Counted from the first letter of the stretch, positions 40,593 through 54,500 are shown. The stretch is DNA of 64,000 bases from Mesostigma viride (GCA_009746045.1 RPFO01000068.1:1-64000), one strand, 5' to 3'. The notes: generated from the sequence alone by a model not told the origin. Numbers and translations: made by a program.

Positions 40593-43406
40593 ATGAACTC
40601 CCAGCACTACAAAAGTGTGCAGGGTGCTTTTGCTGTACGTGCGTTTAAAACGCAGCTATGCCCTTATCGACAGGAAATTGAAGACGAAACATTATGCCAT
40701 TATGTTAACCGTAAATGGCAACGCTGCGTTTTTGCGCATAGCTCTGATCAGCTGCGGGAGCCGGACATTTGCGACAGGGGCGATGCCTGCCTGCACCTCT
40801 CTTGTGGGGCATGCAATTTTCTGCATCCAGGTTTCTTGCGGCCTGCCCAGCCTGTGTTCGACCCTGCCGATTTCATCGCTGCAAACAGGGTCATCCGCGC
40901 ACGACGTCGGAGAATGCAGCGACCTGCCCAGCCGATGTCTCGCTGGAAAGGACGAAGGCATTACGCGTGGAGCATGCCAGTGCTGCGAGGCAGTCGACCC
41001 CCTGCCACGCTACCGGAGTTTGTAAAGCAACTGCCGCAGGCAAATGTACCCGCTAATTTGAAGCGTCATATCACTCAGCCCGGGAGCATCGACCGCTACG
41101 CTGTAATGGCAGCAATTGGGCGCGAGATAGCCAGTGTGCAGCCCGATGCACACCCCAGTGTGTTGACTCTCGAGACATACCGTGGCTATTTTGAAACAAT
41201 TATTTTCGTGGAGGAGATCCAGATGCTGGTGGATATCCGGCTGTACGACCTGGAGAATGAGGTGATCTCCCTGGATACCAGGTCCAGGTGGGTCCATCAC
41301 ATCATCAAGGTCCCTGGCCTGGCCGAGAAGCGTCCCTCCATCATGCGCGGCGACCGGATCTTGGCTCGCCCACACGGGGCGGGGGACAGCAGCGTCGTGC
41401 ACCAGGGCTTCGTCCACTTCGTGAACCTGGAGGACATTCGGGTCAGCTTCCACGCGTCGTTTCGCGACCACGCTGCAGCCTGCGGCAACCGCTTCGATGT
41501 CCAATTCACATTCACGCGCACGCCGCAGAGGGTCATGCACCGGGCGCTGCGCCTCGCTGACGCCGCACTGCTCTCGCGGCTACTGCCATCGACACCGCCG
41601 CTGCCATCCGTCCACCAGGATACCGTCTGCTCGGGTGGCCTTCTCCCATCCCTGCATCAACCCCCTCCTGCGGTCCTGGATAATTCCAGCGGCGCTGCAA
41701 CGGTGGCATCCGCCAGCAGCCGCTTGAACGCGCTCCAGCAGCAGGCGGTCGATGCGATCTGTGGCAACAAGGGGCTGCCTCCCCGCTGCTCAGCGACAGC
41801 AGCGCAGCTACCGGGTGCCAGCGCTCAAGGCGGGCTGGTAACGGGAGTCGTGCCGTCGTTCGCGGCGCCATCCTTGCAGGACGTGCCGGCTGCCGCTGCC
41901 ACCCAGCAGGCCCCGTTTGTGATCTTCGGCCCCCCAGGGACGGGCAAGACCCACACGGTGGTGGCGGCCATCCGGGCGCTGCTGGACACGTGGCCAGGCG
42001 CCAGGGTGCTCGTGTGCGCCCCCTCGAACGTGGCCGCGGACCTGCTGTGCGCGAGGCTGGCAATCGGCACGGGGCAAGCGGATGGCAGCAGCAGTTCTGG
42101 AGGCGGATGCCGGCAGCTGACACCTGGGAGCCTCTTCCGGCTGAACGCGATGATGCGGAACCCGAAGCACATGGAGCCGCGGGACGTGATGTCGCGATTC
42201 AGCGACTACCGCGACGGTTGCTTCTGCGTGCCGGAGCTTCCGCGGCTGCTAGGCTACCGCGTGGTCGTGGCCACGTGCATCAGCGCGGGCTACCTGACCA
42301 GCATGGGCGTGCCCACGGGCCACTTCTCGCACGTTTTCATCGACGAGTGTGGGGAGGCCCTGGAACCGGAGGCGTTGTCGGCGCTCTGCCTCGCAGGCCC
42401 GTCCACCGGCATCATCCTGGCGGGTGACAGCCAGCAGCTGGGACCCATCGTGCGTTCGCCGATCGCACTCCAGTACCGGCTGGACCGGTCGCTGTTGGAG
42501 CGGGTGGTCGCGACGCCGGGGCTGGGGACCTGCACGCGGCTGCGCGTGTCCTACCGCGCGCACCCTGGGCTTCTGCAGGTATACTCGGACTTATTCTACG
42601 ACGGCACGCTCGTGACGGAGGCGGATCCCGCCCTGACCCACTCGCTGCTGGGGTGGCACCGGCTCCCGAATCCGGACATTCCGCTCCTGCTGGCCCACGT
42701 GGACGGTGACGAGCGGCGGGACGCCGACTCCCCCTCGTGGTACAACCAAGCCGAGATCAACGCGGTGGAGGGGATAATGAATGACCTGCTGGCGTCCGGG
42801 CTGGGCGTTCGGCCCGACGAGATCGGCATTATCACGCCGTACCAGAAGCAGGTGCACAAGTTCAAGTGCTGGGTCCACAACGCGGGCGCCCGTCTCGAGG
42901 GCGTGCGCGTGGGCACCGTTGAGGCCTTCCAGGGCCAGGAGCGAAAGGTTATCGTCCTGTCGGCCGTGCGGTCGCGCCGCCGCGAGCACGTCCAAGGCGA
43001 GGACAGGAAGTTCCGCCTCGGCTTCCTCCATAACCCCAAGCGGCTGAACGTGGCCATCAGCCGCGCACAAGCGCTGCTCGTCGTGGTGGGCAACGTCCAC
43101 ACGCTGCGCGCGTGCGACCCGCACTGGCAGCGGTTTGTTGACCACTGCGCCGCACACCGGCTGTATGTCGGGCCGCCACTGCCGACAGATGTGCCGTGCA
43201 GCCAGATGGGGACCGGTAGCAGCCGCCAGTCCCAAGTAGCGGCGGGCAGCAGCGCCGCGCGGACGGTGTCAAACCATCCAGTCGCGGTCGCAGATCAAGC
43301 CGGCGGCTCGGAGGATGCCGGTGAAGAGCCGGCAGCGGATGAGTCGTGGGTCCTCGTGGATGACCACTGCATGAACGCGGATGCCAGCTGGAGGGACGAG
43401 TACTGA
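40593..43406 (+). CDS. MOV10/SDE3-like SF1 RNA helicase with N-terminal CCCH fingers, intronless, 937 aa
   Basis: One uninterrupted frame starts at MNSQHYKSV. Residues about 17-80 contain two CCCH-type zinc-finger patterns (CVFAH; CDRGDAC-x7-CNFLH). Upf1-like superfamily 1 helicase motifs follow: GPPGTGKTHT (about 446), CAPSNVAADLL, VFIDECGEALEPE (about 583), LAGDSQQLGP, RVSYRAHP, IGIITPYQKQV, VGTVEAFQGQERK and NPKRLNVAISRAQ (about 816). The order and sequence match the MOV10/SDE3 group, which unwinds RNA 5' to 3' and supports RNA silencing and transposon control. DECG replaces the more usual DEAG. All four other host protein genes here have introns, so lack of introns suggests a retrocopy or an acquired gene. 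The C-terminal 70 residues are low-complexity. Confidence 0.85.
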   Translation: MNSQHYKSVQGAFAVRAFKTQLCPYRQEIEDETLCHYVNRKWQRCVFAHSSDQLREPDICDRGDACLHLSCGACNFLHPGFLRPAQPVFDPADFIAANRVIRARRRRMQRPAQPMSRWKGRRHYAWSMPVLRGSRPPATLPEFVKQLPQANVPANLKRHITQPGSIDRYAVMAAIGREIASVQPDAHPSVLTLETYRGYFETIIFVEEIQMLVDIRLYDLENEVISLDTRSRWVHHIIKVPGLAEKRPSIMRGDRILARPHGAGDSSVVHQGFVHFVNLEDIRVSFHASFRDHAAACGNRFDVQFTFTRTPQRVMHRALRLADAALLSRLLPSTPPLPSVHQDTVCSGGLLPSLHQPPPAVLDNSSGAATVASASSRLNALQQQAVDAICGNKGLPPRCSATAAQLPGASAQGGLVTGVVPSFAAPSLQDVPAAAATQQAPFVIFGPPGTGKTHTVVAAIRALLDTWPGARVLVCAPSNVAADLLCARLAIGTGQADGSSSSGGGCRQLTPGSLFRLNAMMRNPKHMEPRDVMSRFSDYRDGCFCVPELPRLLGYRVVVATCISAGYLTSMGVPTGHFSHVFIDECGEALEPEALSALCLAGPSTGIILAGDSQQLGPIVRSPIALQYRLDRSLLERVVATPGLGTCTRLRVSYRAHPGLLQVYSDLFYDGTLVTEADPALTHSLLGWHRLPNPDIPLLLAHVDGDERRDADSPSWYNQAEINAVEGIMNDLLASGLGVRPDEIGIITPYQKQVHKFKCWVHNAGARLEGVRVGTVEAFQGQERKVIVLSAVRSRRREHVQGEDRKFRLGFLHNPKRLNVAISRAQALLVVVGNVHTLRACDPHWQRFVDHCAAHRLYVGPPLPTDVPCSQMGTGSSRQSQVAAGSSAARTVSNHPVAVADQAGGSEDAGEEPAADESWVLVDDHCMNADASWRDEY

Positions 43407-45531
43407 CCGGGCGCGCACGACGGTCGCCGCCGTTCAGTGCGTGCGTCCAAGATGATGATGCATCATGATCAATGGATCCTTATGTATTTGACGGGTCTGG
43501 TACATTCTGCAACCTTCAGTTGGCCTTGAGGGCACAACACTTGCCTTGGCCAGGCGGGAGACTCTGCTGGCTGTGGTGAAATGGTGCATCTGTAACAGGC
43601 CGGCTGCCAGGCAGCTGGCAGCACTGGCCTGGGTATGCTTTACATGTGGGCATGCATCACTGCTGGGATCGAGGCTGGCACGACTCCTTGCGCAGAGTGG
43701 TTCGCCAGCCCGTGCCTTTCCAACAGATCGGGAAAGTTGCAGCACGTGTGGCTGCTTTGCTCGGTCCACACTATAACCCAGTCTATAAGAGATGGCATTA
43801 TCTTATAGCCCTGTATATATGTTATAGCCCTATACCTGCAATATCACCTACATGGTGCAGCACATGCGCCTGCTTTGCTCGGTCCAAACTATAGCCTAGT
43901 CTATGATCAGATGGTGTTGCATGACCTTATGATGCCCGTTGCATTAACACGTACACATGCAGCTTCTGCATACGTTAGCCTTATACCTGCTATATGTGAT
44001 CAGCCTCCCTATATAGCTTTTTGGCCCGGCTTGTCGCAGACTGAAATGGTGTAGTGCTTGGATGCTGCGATTGAACATGAACAAGAAAGCCCCAGGCAGG
44101 CATAACTTGCCTGTAATGTATAAATCAAGGAGATGTTTATATGCGCCAGCGAGCTGTTTTTGGACCCGGCCTGGATAACCTAGCTTAGCTAGCCGCTATA
44201 CCCTTCCATCTCACTGTAAACAAACTATGGTCAAAGAAACATGCACTTGCACAAATAGTGGAATATGGTCACCTCTGGCATAAAACCATCTGCATGCCAC
44301 TCCCAATACTCAGTAATAGGCTATGCATGATCTCAAGGATGATGAATATTGTGAGTGCAGATTCATGGCCACGGAAATTGCCGGCCATGTCCTTGGCCAG
44401 GTCCTGCTCATCATCATGAGCTGCTAGCTCGTGTTGTCTATGCTTATCTTGCTGCTGCTGCTGCCGCCGCCGCTGCTGCCGCCGCTCGGTTGCTGCTTCT
44501 CGCCCATCGCTGCATGCATGGCCAGCGGTGCACTAGCTGGCCTCGATCCAACGCGGGTTCGCTCTGTCAGACGGTATTAGCTGCGATCCCTCCAGCGCGC
44601 AGCATGGCGACCATTGCACTCAAGGCTGTGCCCAACTAGCTGTGCATAAACGCATGCCCTGGCAGTAAAAACCACGATATTATAATTTTCTTGTTCTTGC
44701 CAACTTATTACGAAGGTTTCCTTGCGTGCAGCAGCAAGCATTGCCGTGGCCTCCAGAGCAGGCAGGACGTACCGGCACTTCGTGGTCAGGGCTCGCAGCT
44801 ATGTAGGCCGACGGATGATCGATTGCGGCCAACTGCTTCGCTAAAACCATGTGCTTCTTTCTAGCCAGCGCATCGATATTGTGTGAAAGCTAAGGAGTAA
44901 AAACACCTGCAGACCCTTTGTTGGATACTACATTAACTTGACTCGGTAGCCCGCTAGTAGCAGAAAATCTAGCACTGCATGCCGGAATACCAGCACATTA
45001 TAGAATGCACTCAGCCTAGCTGACTGTGACATTGCCTCGACGTGATCTTTGCCTTCTATTGCCAATATGTTGCCATCATGAGCTAAGCTCGCTACTTCCT
45101 TTGCTTGCATCCAGCGCGCCAACTGTAGCTAGCGTGACATTTCAGGCCGTCGCCACGCTAGGCATGCGCATTACATTATGCATCGATCATTGTACGTCGG
45201 CCACTACCCACCGCCACATGGCAGTCATCTGAGTAGGAAGCACCCTGCCAACTCGCATCCAGGCCAGGGTACCAGGGTGCCAGGGTGCCAGGGTGCCAGT
45301 GGCGCGACCGGCGGATCGATCGGATCTTGGGGGCTTGATAGATATTTGGTGCAAGTCCAGGAGCTCCGAATAGTATTAATTATTCACCAAATTGGCCCGA
45401 AAAGTTTACATGCACTCGCACCGACCTTGCTGGCTTCCAAGCACTGGGAAACTCCAGTCCTCTGCCGTTGCACCTTGACACCCCCGATGATTCTGCTAGT
45501 ACTGATTCATTCTGCTAGTGCCTGATTCACG
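43407..45531. other. Intergenic between convergent helicase and aminopeptidase genes
   Basis: About 2.1 kb without a supported gene. It is AT-richer than its surroundings. CCTATACCTGCAATAT-like and CACACTATAACCCAGTCTAT-like motifs each occur twice (43768-43905), indicating a small local duplication. A GCC/CTG-rich tract lies at 44445-44490. Confidence 0.5.
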
Positions 45532-48500
45532 CTAGTCCACCACCAGCTGCTTGTCAATCCTAGTGAAGTTCCTGTAAAAAGCCTTAAAGTGGCGGTAGCC
45601 GATGTCAATGTCCTCAGTGCCGCACATCTCACGCACGCTGGATGCGCACACCGGCCGATAGGCGGTCACGAGTACACAGTAAAACAAGTCACGCAGCAAC
45701 CCATAGGAACAACAGGGGAAAAAAATACGATGAGTGGTGAGCAATTGCCTATCATTTTCACAATCAGCAAGAGGCACGGGTGCAATTGCGCAATCGAGTC
45801 AAGCTGATATAAAAAAAGATGTACTTCTTGTCACGGCAGTGCATCAGCTGGTTCACTAAAACACGCGAAAGGGGAAAGAGAGGGGCTCTGGAGGCACCAC
45901 AAAGGAACATGCACCACAACGTGCGATCTCAGCACCGTATTTCCTACATACATTGGAGAAAACATAGATCCCCGCTTGAGAGCAAAACAAGTGGTCAGCA
46001 TTGTCTAATGGACAGCTGCGACATGCCCACATCAGCGGCACAATAGTCGTACTATAAATAGAATGCCAGCATTTAAACCGTCCAACCGCTCCTCACCTGT
46101 GCATGGACAGCTGCGGCACGCCCACGTCCACCGTGCGCTCACTGCACAAGTAGGGTCAACAAGATGCCAGCATTCACCATACCACCCGACCACCTTTTAC
46201 CTGTGCATGGACAGCTGCGGCATGCCCACGTCCACTGTGCGGATGCCTATGCCGGACGCCAGGATGGGCCCGATGGTGGATCCGCAGCCCATGTCGTTGC
46301 GCACGCAAAAGTCCTGCTCACAAGGGCGCACGCACGGGCAGCATCGGCGCCGGGCGGGTGGTTGTCAGGACATGCAATGGTGGCGTTGACAGATTGCTGC
46401 GCGCGCAAGAATCCTGACACCGCCCACGGCGCCATCGAGGCAAGAACAAGTCACAACAAATAATTTTATCCTTTTTTGTTCAAAAGAATGCGCTGGTTGT
46501 CTCATTGATAAACATCCTCTTAGATATTGTGCAGCCAGTCACAACAAGGCAGGTCATGACGCAAACATAGAAAGTAAGAACGTAAGACTGAGCGGCCATG
46601 GGCCAGCGCTGAGTTTAGGGCCTACAGGTAGCAGAATGATCAGCCATCATCCTGAATGGCGACCGACATGCGCCAGGGACTAGTCAGTGCAGGCAGGAGC
46701 CTGCGACGGGAGTGAACTGATCCGGTATAGCAGTGTAGAATAGAGAGGCGGCTGTTTTACTAGTAGTGATGATACACGGTCCATCGCGATGCCTCGAGTC
46801 CTTATACTTGCTTTCACACCACATGGCTGGCCCCATTACCCCATTTTCCCCACCCACACACCCAGCTGGCTGTGCCCCCCGATCTCCTTCAAGCCCCCTT
46901 CCCCCACCCCCCCACCTACTGCCAGTTGCGCCTGCCCTTCTACTTTCGTCCTTTGGTCCCCTTCTCCCCCGCACCCACTCAGGTGGACAACGCTTTCCCA
47001 AAAAAAAAAAAAACACCGTGCAGGAACCCATGAAGAAGCAGGGCCCATGAAGAAGCGACATGTGACCCCACCACGCCGGAACTGGGGTGGATAACGGTTT
47101 CTCCCCTTCGCCCTCCGCACCCAGCTGGCTGCCCCCCCCTCTTCTTAGAAAACCTCGCCCAGGGAGGCCCACCGCCACCACCCCTTTCCCCCCTTTCCCC
47201 CCCCCCCCCCCCCCCGCCCCCTTACGGCTTCGCACGGTAACCCCTTTATTTTGAAAGGGGCTTGGCTTGCGATGATGTTCTTCACCCACCTGGGTAGGCA
47301 CCCCCTCGGCGCGCGCCACCTCCCGGAAGAGTGCGGCTGTGACGGAGTTGGTGGCGTAGCGCTGGTTTGCATTGTGCTTGACGACCAGCCCCGCGTGCAT
47401 CAGCGGCTGGTGGTTCGCCTCGTGCTTGTCTGGGTGGTGGGGGTGCACCGCGTGCGCCATGTCCGCCGAGACTGGGGGAGTGGGGTGACAGGGGAAATTG
47501 TGAAAGGGGAGTCGTAAAAGGGGGGTCATGCGACAACAAGGGAGGTGGTAAAAGGGGGGTCATGCGACAACAAGGGAGGTCGTGAAACGGGGGTCATGCG
47601 ACAACAAGGGAGGTCGTGAAAGGGGGGTCGTGCGACAACAAGGGAAGTCGTGAAAGGGGGGTCATGCGACAACAAGGGAGGTCGTGAAAGGGGGGTCATG
47701 CGACAACAAGGGAGGTCGTGAAACGGGGGCCATGCGACAACAAGGGAGGTCGTGAAAGGGGGGTCATGCGACAACAAGGGAGGTGGTGAAACGGGGGGTC
47801 ATGCGACAACAAGGGAGGTCGTAAAAGGGGGGTCATGCGACAACAAGGGAGGTCGTGAAAGGGGGGTCATGCGACAACAAGGGAGGTCGTGAAAGGGGGG
47901 TCATGCGACAACAAGGGAGGTCGTGAAACGGGGGTCATGCGACAACAAGGGAGGTCGTGAAAGGGGGTCATGCGACAACAAGGGAGGTCGTAAAACGGGG
48001 GTCATGCGACAACAAGGGAGGTCGTGAAAGGGGGGTCATGCGACAACAAGGGAGGTCGTGAAAGGGGGGTCATGCGACAACAAGGGAGGTCGTGAAACGG
48101 GGGTCATGCGACAACAAGGGAGGTCGTAAAACGGGGGGTCATGCGACAACAAGGGAGGTGGTAAAAGGGGGGTCATGCGACAACAAGGGAGGTCGTACAA
48201 GGGGGGTCATGCGACAACAAGGGAGGCCGTGAAAGGGGGGTCATGCGACAACAAGGGAGGTCGTGAAAGGGGGGTCATGCGACAACAAGGGAGGTCGTGA
48301 AACGGGGGTCATGCGACAACAAGGGAGGTCGTACAAGGGGGGTCATGCGACAACAAGGGAGGCCGTGAAAGGGGGGTCATGCGACAACAAGGGAGGTCGT
48401 AAAAGGGGGGTCATGCGACAACAAGGGAGGTCGTGAAAGGGGGGTCATGCGACAACAAGGGAGGTCGTGAAACGGGGGTCATGCGACAACAAGGGAGGTC

Positions 48501-51500
48501 GTGAAACGGGGGGTCATGCGACAACAAGGGAGGTGGTAAAAGGGGGTCATGCGACAACAAGGGAGGTCGTGAAACGGGGGGTCATGCGACAACAAGGGAG
48601 GTGGTAAAAGGGGGGTCATGCGACAACAAGGGAGGTCGTGAAACGGGGGGTCATGCGACAACAAGGGAGGTCGTGAAAGGGGGGTCATGCGACAACAAGG
48701 GAGGTCGTGAAACGGGGGTTATGCGACAACAAGGGAGGTGGTAAGAGGGGGGTCATGCGACAACAAGGGAGGTCGTGAAAGGGGGGTCATGCGACAACAA
48801 GGGAGGTCGTGAAAGGGGGGGCATGCGACAACAAGGGAGGTCGTACAAGGGGGGTCATGCGACAACAAGGGAGGTCGTGAAAGGGGGGTCATGCGACAAC
48901 AAGGGAGGTCGTGAAAGGGGGGTCATGCGACAACAAGGGAGGTGGTACAAGGGGGGTCATGCGACAACAAGGGAGGTCGTGAAACGGGGGTCATGCGACA
49001 ACAAGGGAGGTCGTGAAAGGGGGGTCATGCGACAACAAGGGAGGTCGTGAAACGGGGGTCATGCGACAACAAGGGAGGTCGTGAAACGGGGGTCATGCGA
49101 CAACAAGGGAGGTCGTGAAAGGGGGGTCATGCGACAACAAGGGAGGTCGTGAAAGGGGGGTCATGCGACAACAAGGGAGGTCGTGAAACGGGGGTCATGC
49201 GACAACAAGGGAGGTCGTGAAAGGGGGGTCATGCGACAACATATGTTAGCAGAGGGTGTATTGCGGGAGAGGGTGAAGTGTGGTATCCCATTTTGGGGGT
49301 GCAGTGCATTCGCAATGTCCGCAAACATGTGGGGCTGAAACAGAGGGTGCGAAAATGGAGAAGAGGACGCCCGTGGGCGCATGGGTTCTTGCAACACAGG
49401 CGCACAGTCGCACAGAGAGGCACACCAGCAACTCTGTAACTATACAAAACACAGGAGAGATGTAACGGACAGGCCCCTCACATGCGGCACAGGAACCGTT
49501 GCGTCTGGCTACGTAGGCGAGGTCATGGGCGACACGTGGCCATGTATGAAAAGCACAAGCACCAACAGAAGAGCTGCAGAAGAAGGGTATCCGGTACCAC
49601 CGTGCTGACTCGCAATACAACACATCATGTTAGTGTGACGTCTCTTTCTTAGGATATTGGCTTTCTTTTGCGTGTCTGTACCTGTGAAGCATGCATGCAC
49701 TCATGCTAAACACGGTATAGCGTAGTAGCTGCTGTAACTAGCAAACAAATGTCTAGTCCCGTGGAGAAATTTTCTGTGATACACCAAACATTAGGAGGAG
49801 CACTATGACCAGGAATAGACTTGGGCTAGCCTATTCTATCATCAAAATAAGAATACCACGAAAACTTTCGCAGCTATGGCGTCTACACGGGGCCATCCAT
49901 TCGCGCTGCTCGCAGCAGCCACAGACGGAGATGCGCACATCAAGGGTAGAGGCTGCTGTAGAGACGGCCCCTGGCAGAAGCCCTAGCGTCGCAGGGTCCC
50001 AGCACCCTGTGCGCAAACTGGCTGGGCACTCACACAAATTCCACGACGCACTTTTATAAATACGCACAGATCGATCTAGAAGAAGCACAGCTTCATCACA
50101 GCTTCATCACTTAGCTGACACCAAGAGATAATGATCACAAGTCCAGCACAGAAGCTTGGCTGGTGACGTTGGGCGGTAGCTAACAAAAGGGAGGGAGCAC
50201 ATTACAGGAAAAGCACGCCTCACCCAGGAAGCTCTTCCGGAGCGCCCTCTGCAGCACGCCCTCCCCCACCTCCTTGTCCCGCTCGGCAAAGAGGGTCGTC
50301 AGCCGCGTGATGGTATCCAACAGGATCGGGGCGCCTGCACCCTGCCAGGGTGAGTAGACAAGAACAAGTGTTTGAACAGCCGCAAAGATCCCAGTGCAAA
50401 CACGACAGAAGGGGTATAAGACAGCCAGTCGATGCCTGCGTTTCTTGTGAATTCAAAGTAGGCAGCCGATACTACCCCCGACATGAACACAGCACCCATT
50501 AGCGTACAACCACCCGACACGAACACAGCACCCACTAGCGTACAACCACCCGACATGAACACAGCACCCACTAGCGTACAACCACCCGACATGAACACAG
50601 CACCCACTAGCGTACAACCACCCGACACGAACACAGCAGCCACTAGCGTACAACCACCCGACATGAACACAGCACCCACTAGTGTACAACCACCCGACAC
50701 GAACACAGCACCCACTAGCGTACAACCACCCGACACGAACACAGCACCCACTAGCGTACAACCACCCGACATGAACACAGCACCCACTAGCGTACAACCA
50801 CCCGACACGAACACAGCACCCACTAGCGTACAACCACCCGACACGAACACAGCACCCACTAGCGTACAACCACCCGACATGAACACAGCACCCACTAGCG
50901 TACAACCACCCGACATGAACACAGCACCCACTAGCGTACAACCACCCGACATGAACACAGCACCCACTAGCGTACAACCACCCGACACAGCACCCACTAG
51001 CGTACAACCACCCGACACGAACACAGCACCCACTAGCGTACAACCACCCGACATGAACACAGCACCCACTAGCGTACAACCACCCGACATGAACCCAGCA
51101 GCCACTAGCGTACAACCACCCGACATGAACACAGCACCCACTAGCGTACAACCACCCGACACGAACACAGCACCCACTAGCGTACAACCACCCGACACAG
51201 CACCCACTAGCGTACAACCACCCGACATGAACACAGCAGCCACTAGTATACAACCACCCGACATGAACACAGCACCCACTAGCGTACAACCACCCGACAT
51301 GAACACAGCACCCACTAGTGTACAACCACCCGACATGAACACAGCACCCACTAGTGTACAACCACCCGACATGAACACAGCAGCCACTAGCGTACAACCA
51401 CCCGACATGAACACAGCAGCACCACTAGTATACAACCACCCGACACGAACACAGCACCCACTAGCGTACAACCACCCGACATGAACACAGCACCCACTAG

Positions 51501-54500
51501 CGTACAACCACCCGACATGAACACAGCACCCACTAGCGTACAACCACCCGACATGAACACAGCACCCACTAGTGTACAACCACCCGACATGAACACAGCG
51601 CCCACTAGCGTACAACCACCCGACATGAACACAGCACCCACTAGCGTACAACCACCCGACACGAACACAGCACCCACTAGCGTACAACCACCCGACACGA
51701 ACCCAGCACCCACTAGCGTACAACCACCCGACAGCACCCACTAGCGTACAACCACCCGACATGAACACAGCAGCCACTAGCGTACAACCACCCGACACGA
51801 ACACAGCACCCACTAGCGTACAACCACCCGACATGAACACAGCACCCACTAGCGTACAACCACCCGACATGAACACAGCACCCACTAGCGTACAACCACC
51901 CGACACGAACACAGCACCCACTAGCGTACAACCACCCGACACGAACACAGCACCCACTAGCGTACAACCACCCGACACGAACACAGCAGCCACTAGCGTA
52001 CAACCACCCGACACGAACACAGCACCCACTAGCGTACAACCACCCGACACGAACCCAGCACCCACTAGCGTACAACCACCCGACAGCACCCACTAGCGTA
52101 CAACCACCCGACATGAACACAGCAGCCACTAGCGTACAACCACCCGACACGAACACAGCACCCACTAGCGTACAACCACCCGACACGAACACAGCACCCA
52201 CTAGCGTACAACCACCCGACATGAACACAGCACCCACTAGCGTACAACCACCCGACACGAACACAGCACCCACTAGCGTACAACCACCCGACACGAACAC
52301 AGCACCCACTAGCGTACAACCACCCGACACGAACACAGCAGCCACTAGCGTACAACCACCCGACATGAACACAGCACCCACTAGCGTACAACCACCCGAC
52401 ATGAACACAGCACCCACTAGCGTACAACCACCCGACATGAACACAGCACCCACTAGCGTACAACCACCCGACACAGCACCCACTAGCGTACAACCACCCG
52501 ACATGAACACAGCACCCACTAGCGTACAACCACCCGACATGAACACAGCACCCACTAGCGTACAACCACCCGACACAGCACCCACTAGCGTACAACCACC
52601 CGACATGAACACAGCACCCACTAGCGTACAACCACCCGACATGAACACAGCACCCACTAGCGTACAACCACCCGACATGAACACAGCACCCATTAGCGTA
52701 CAACCACCCGACAGCACCCACTAGCGTACAACCACCCGACATGAACACAGCACCCACTAGCGTACAACCACCCGACATGAACACAGCACCCACTAGCGTA
52801 CAACCACCCGACATGAACACAGCACCCACTAGCGTACAACCACCCGACATGAACACAGCACCCACTAGAGTACAACCACCCGACATGAACACAGCACCCA
52901 CTAGTGTACAACCACCCGACATGAACACAGCACCCACTAGCGTACAACCACCCGACATGAACACAGCACCCACTAGCGTACAACCACCCGACATGAACAC
53001 AGCACCCACTAGTGTACAACCACCCGACAGCACCCACTAGCGTACAACCACCCGACATGAACACAGCACCCACTAGCGTACAACCACCCGACATGAACAC
53101 AGCACCCACTAGTGTACAACCACCCGACATGAACACAGCACCCACTAGCGTACAACCACCCGACACGAACACAGCAGCCACTAGCGTACAACCACCCGAC
53201 ATGAACACAGCACCCACTAGCGTACAACCACCCGACATGAACACAGCACCCACTAGCGTACAACCACCCGACATGAACACAGCACCCACTAGCGTACAAC
53301 CACCCGACACAGCACCCACTAGCGTACAACCACCCGACATGAACACAGCACCCACTAGCGTACAACCACCCGACACGAACACAGCACCCACTAGCGTACA
53401 ACCACCCGCCATGAACACAGCACCCACTAGCGTACAACCACCCGACATGAACACAGCACCCACTAGCGTACAACCACCCGACATGAACACAGCAGCCACT
53501 AGCGTACAACCACCCGACATGAACACAGCACCCACTAGCGTACAACCACCCGACATGAACACAGCACCCACTAGCGTACAACCACCCGACATGAACACAG
53601 CACCCACTAGCGTACAACCACCCGACATGAACACAGCACCCATTAGCGTACAACCACCCGACATGAACACAGCACCCACTAGCGTACAACCACCCGACAC
53701 AGCACCCACTAGCGTACAACCACCCGACACGAACACAGCACCCACTAGCGTACAACCACCCGACATGAACACAGCACCCACTAGCGTACAACCACCCGAC
53801 ATGAACACAGCAGCCACTAGCGTACAACCACCCGACATGAACACAGCACCCACTAGCGTACAACCACCCGACACGAACACAGCACCCACTAGCGTACAAC
53901 CACCCGACATGAACACAGCAGCAGCGTACTAGTGCACAACCACCATGACAAACATTTACCCCTGCCGAGTTGGATCCGACCTCTTCATCATCTAACAGCC
54001 ACACCACGCGGTTGAGGTATACTACTGTACATGCAGTGGTGCTTTACTGCTGTCAGGGGAAAAGGCCATACCTCTGCCGAGTTGGACCCGACCTCCTCGT
54101 GGTCAAACAGGCACACCATGCGGCACGACTCCTCGTCATCCCCCCCTGGGATGGCACCATCTCCCCCATTTGCGCCCGAGGTGGTGTCCACTAGCGCCCG
54201 CAACGCCGCGTACGAGCTGGCGAGGTTGTCGAGCCGGCCCGAGAAGATGAACTCCTGGAACGCACCCCCCAGGGCGCTGGGCTGCACGTCGCACACGTTG
54301 AGCTCAAAGTCGACGATGTCCTCGGGCGCGCAGTCGAGCTCGTGCGCCAGCAGCTGGTTGTGATGGGGTGGGTGGGTGGGCGGGCAGCATTTATTATTGG
54401 GGGGGCGATGGACCACGTTTGGTGTGGTTGGTGAGATCACATCTGGTTGTGCGAGGGTGGGGGTGGCGGGGACAAGGTTTAGTGGGCGGGTGGGTGGGTG

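Noticed and set aside
47503-49240. Possible CRISPR array
   Set aside because: Units are contiguous with no unique spacers, variants are point changes, and the setting is a eukaryotic intron.
50480-53930. Long open frames of 300-600 codons on both strands encoding 12-residue repeats
   Set aside because: They are a by-product of a 36-bp stop-free tandem unit. The array lies between two in-phase aminopeptidase exons.
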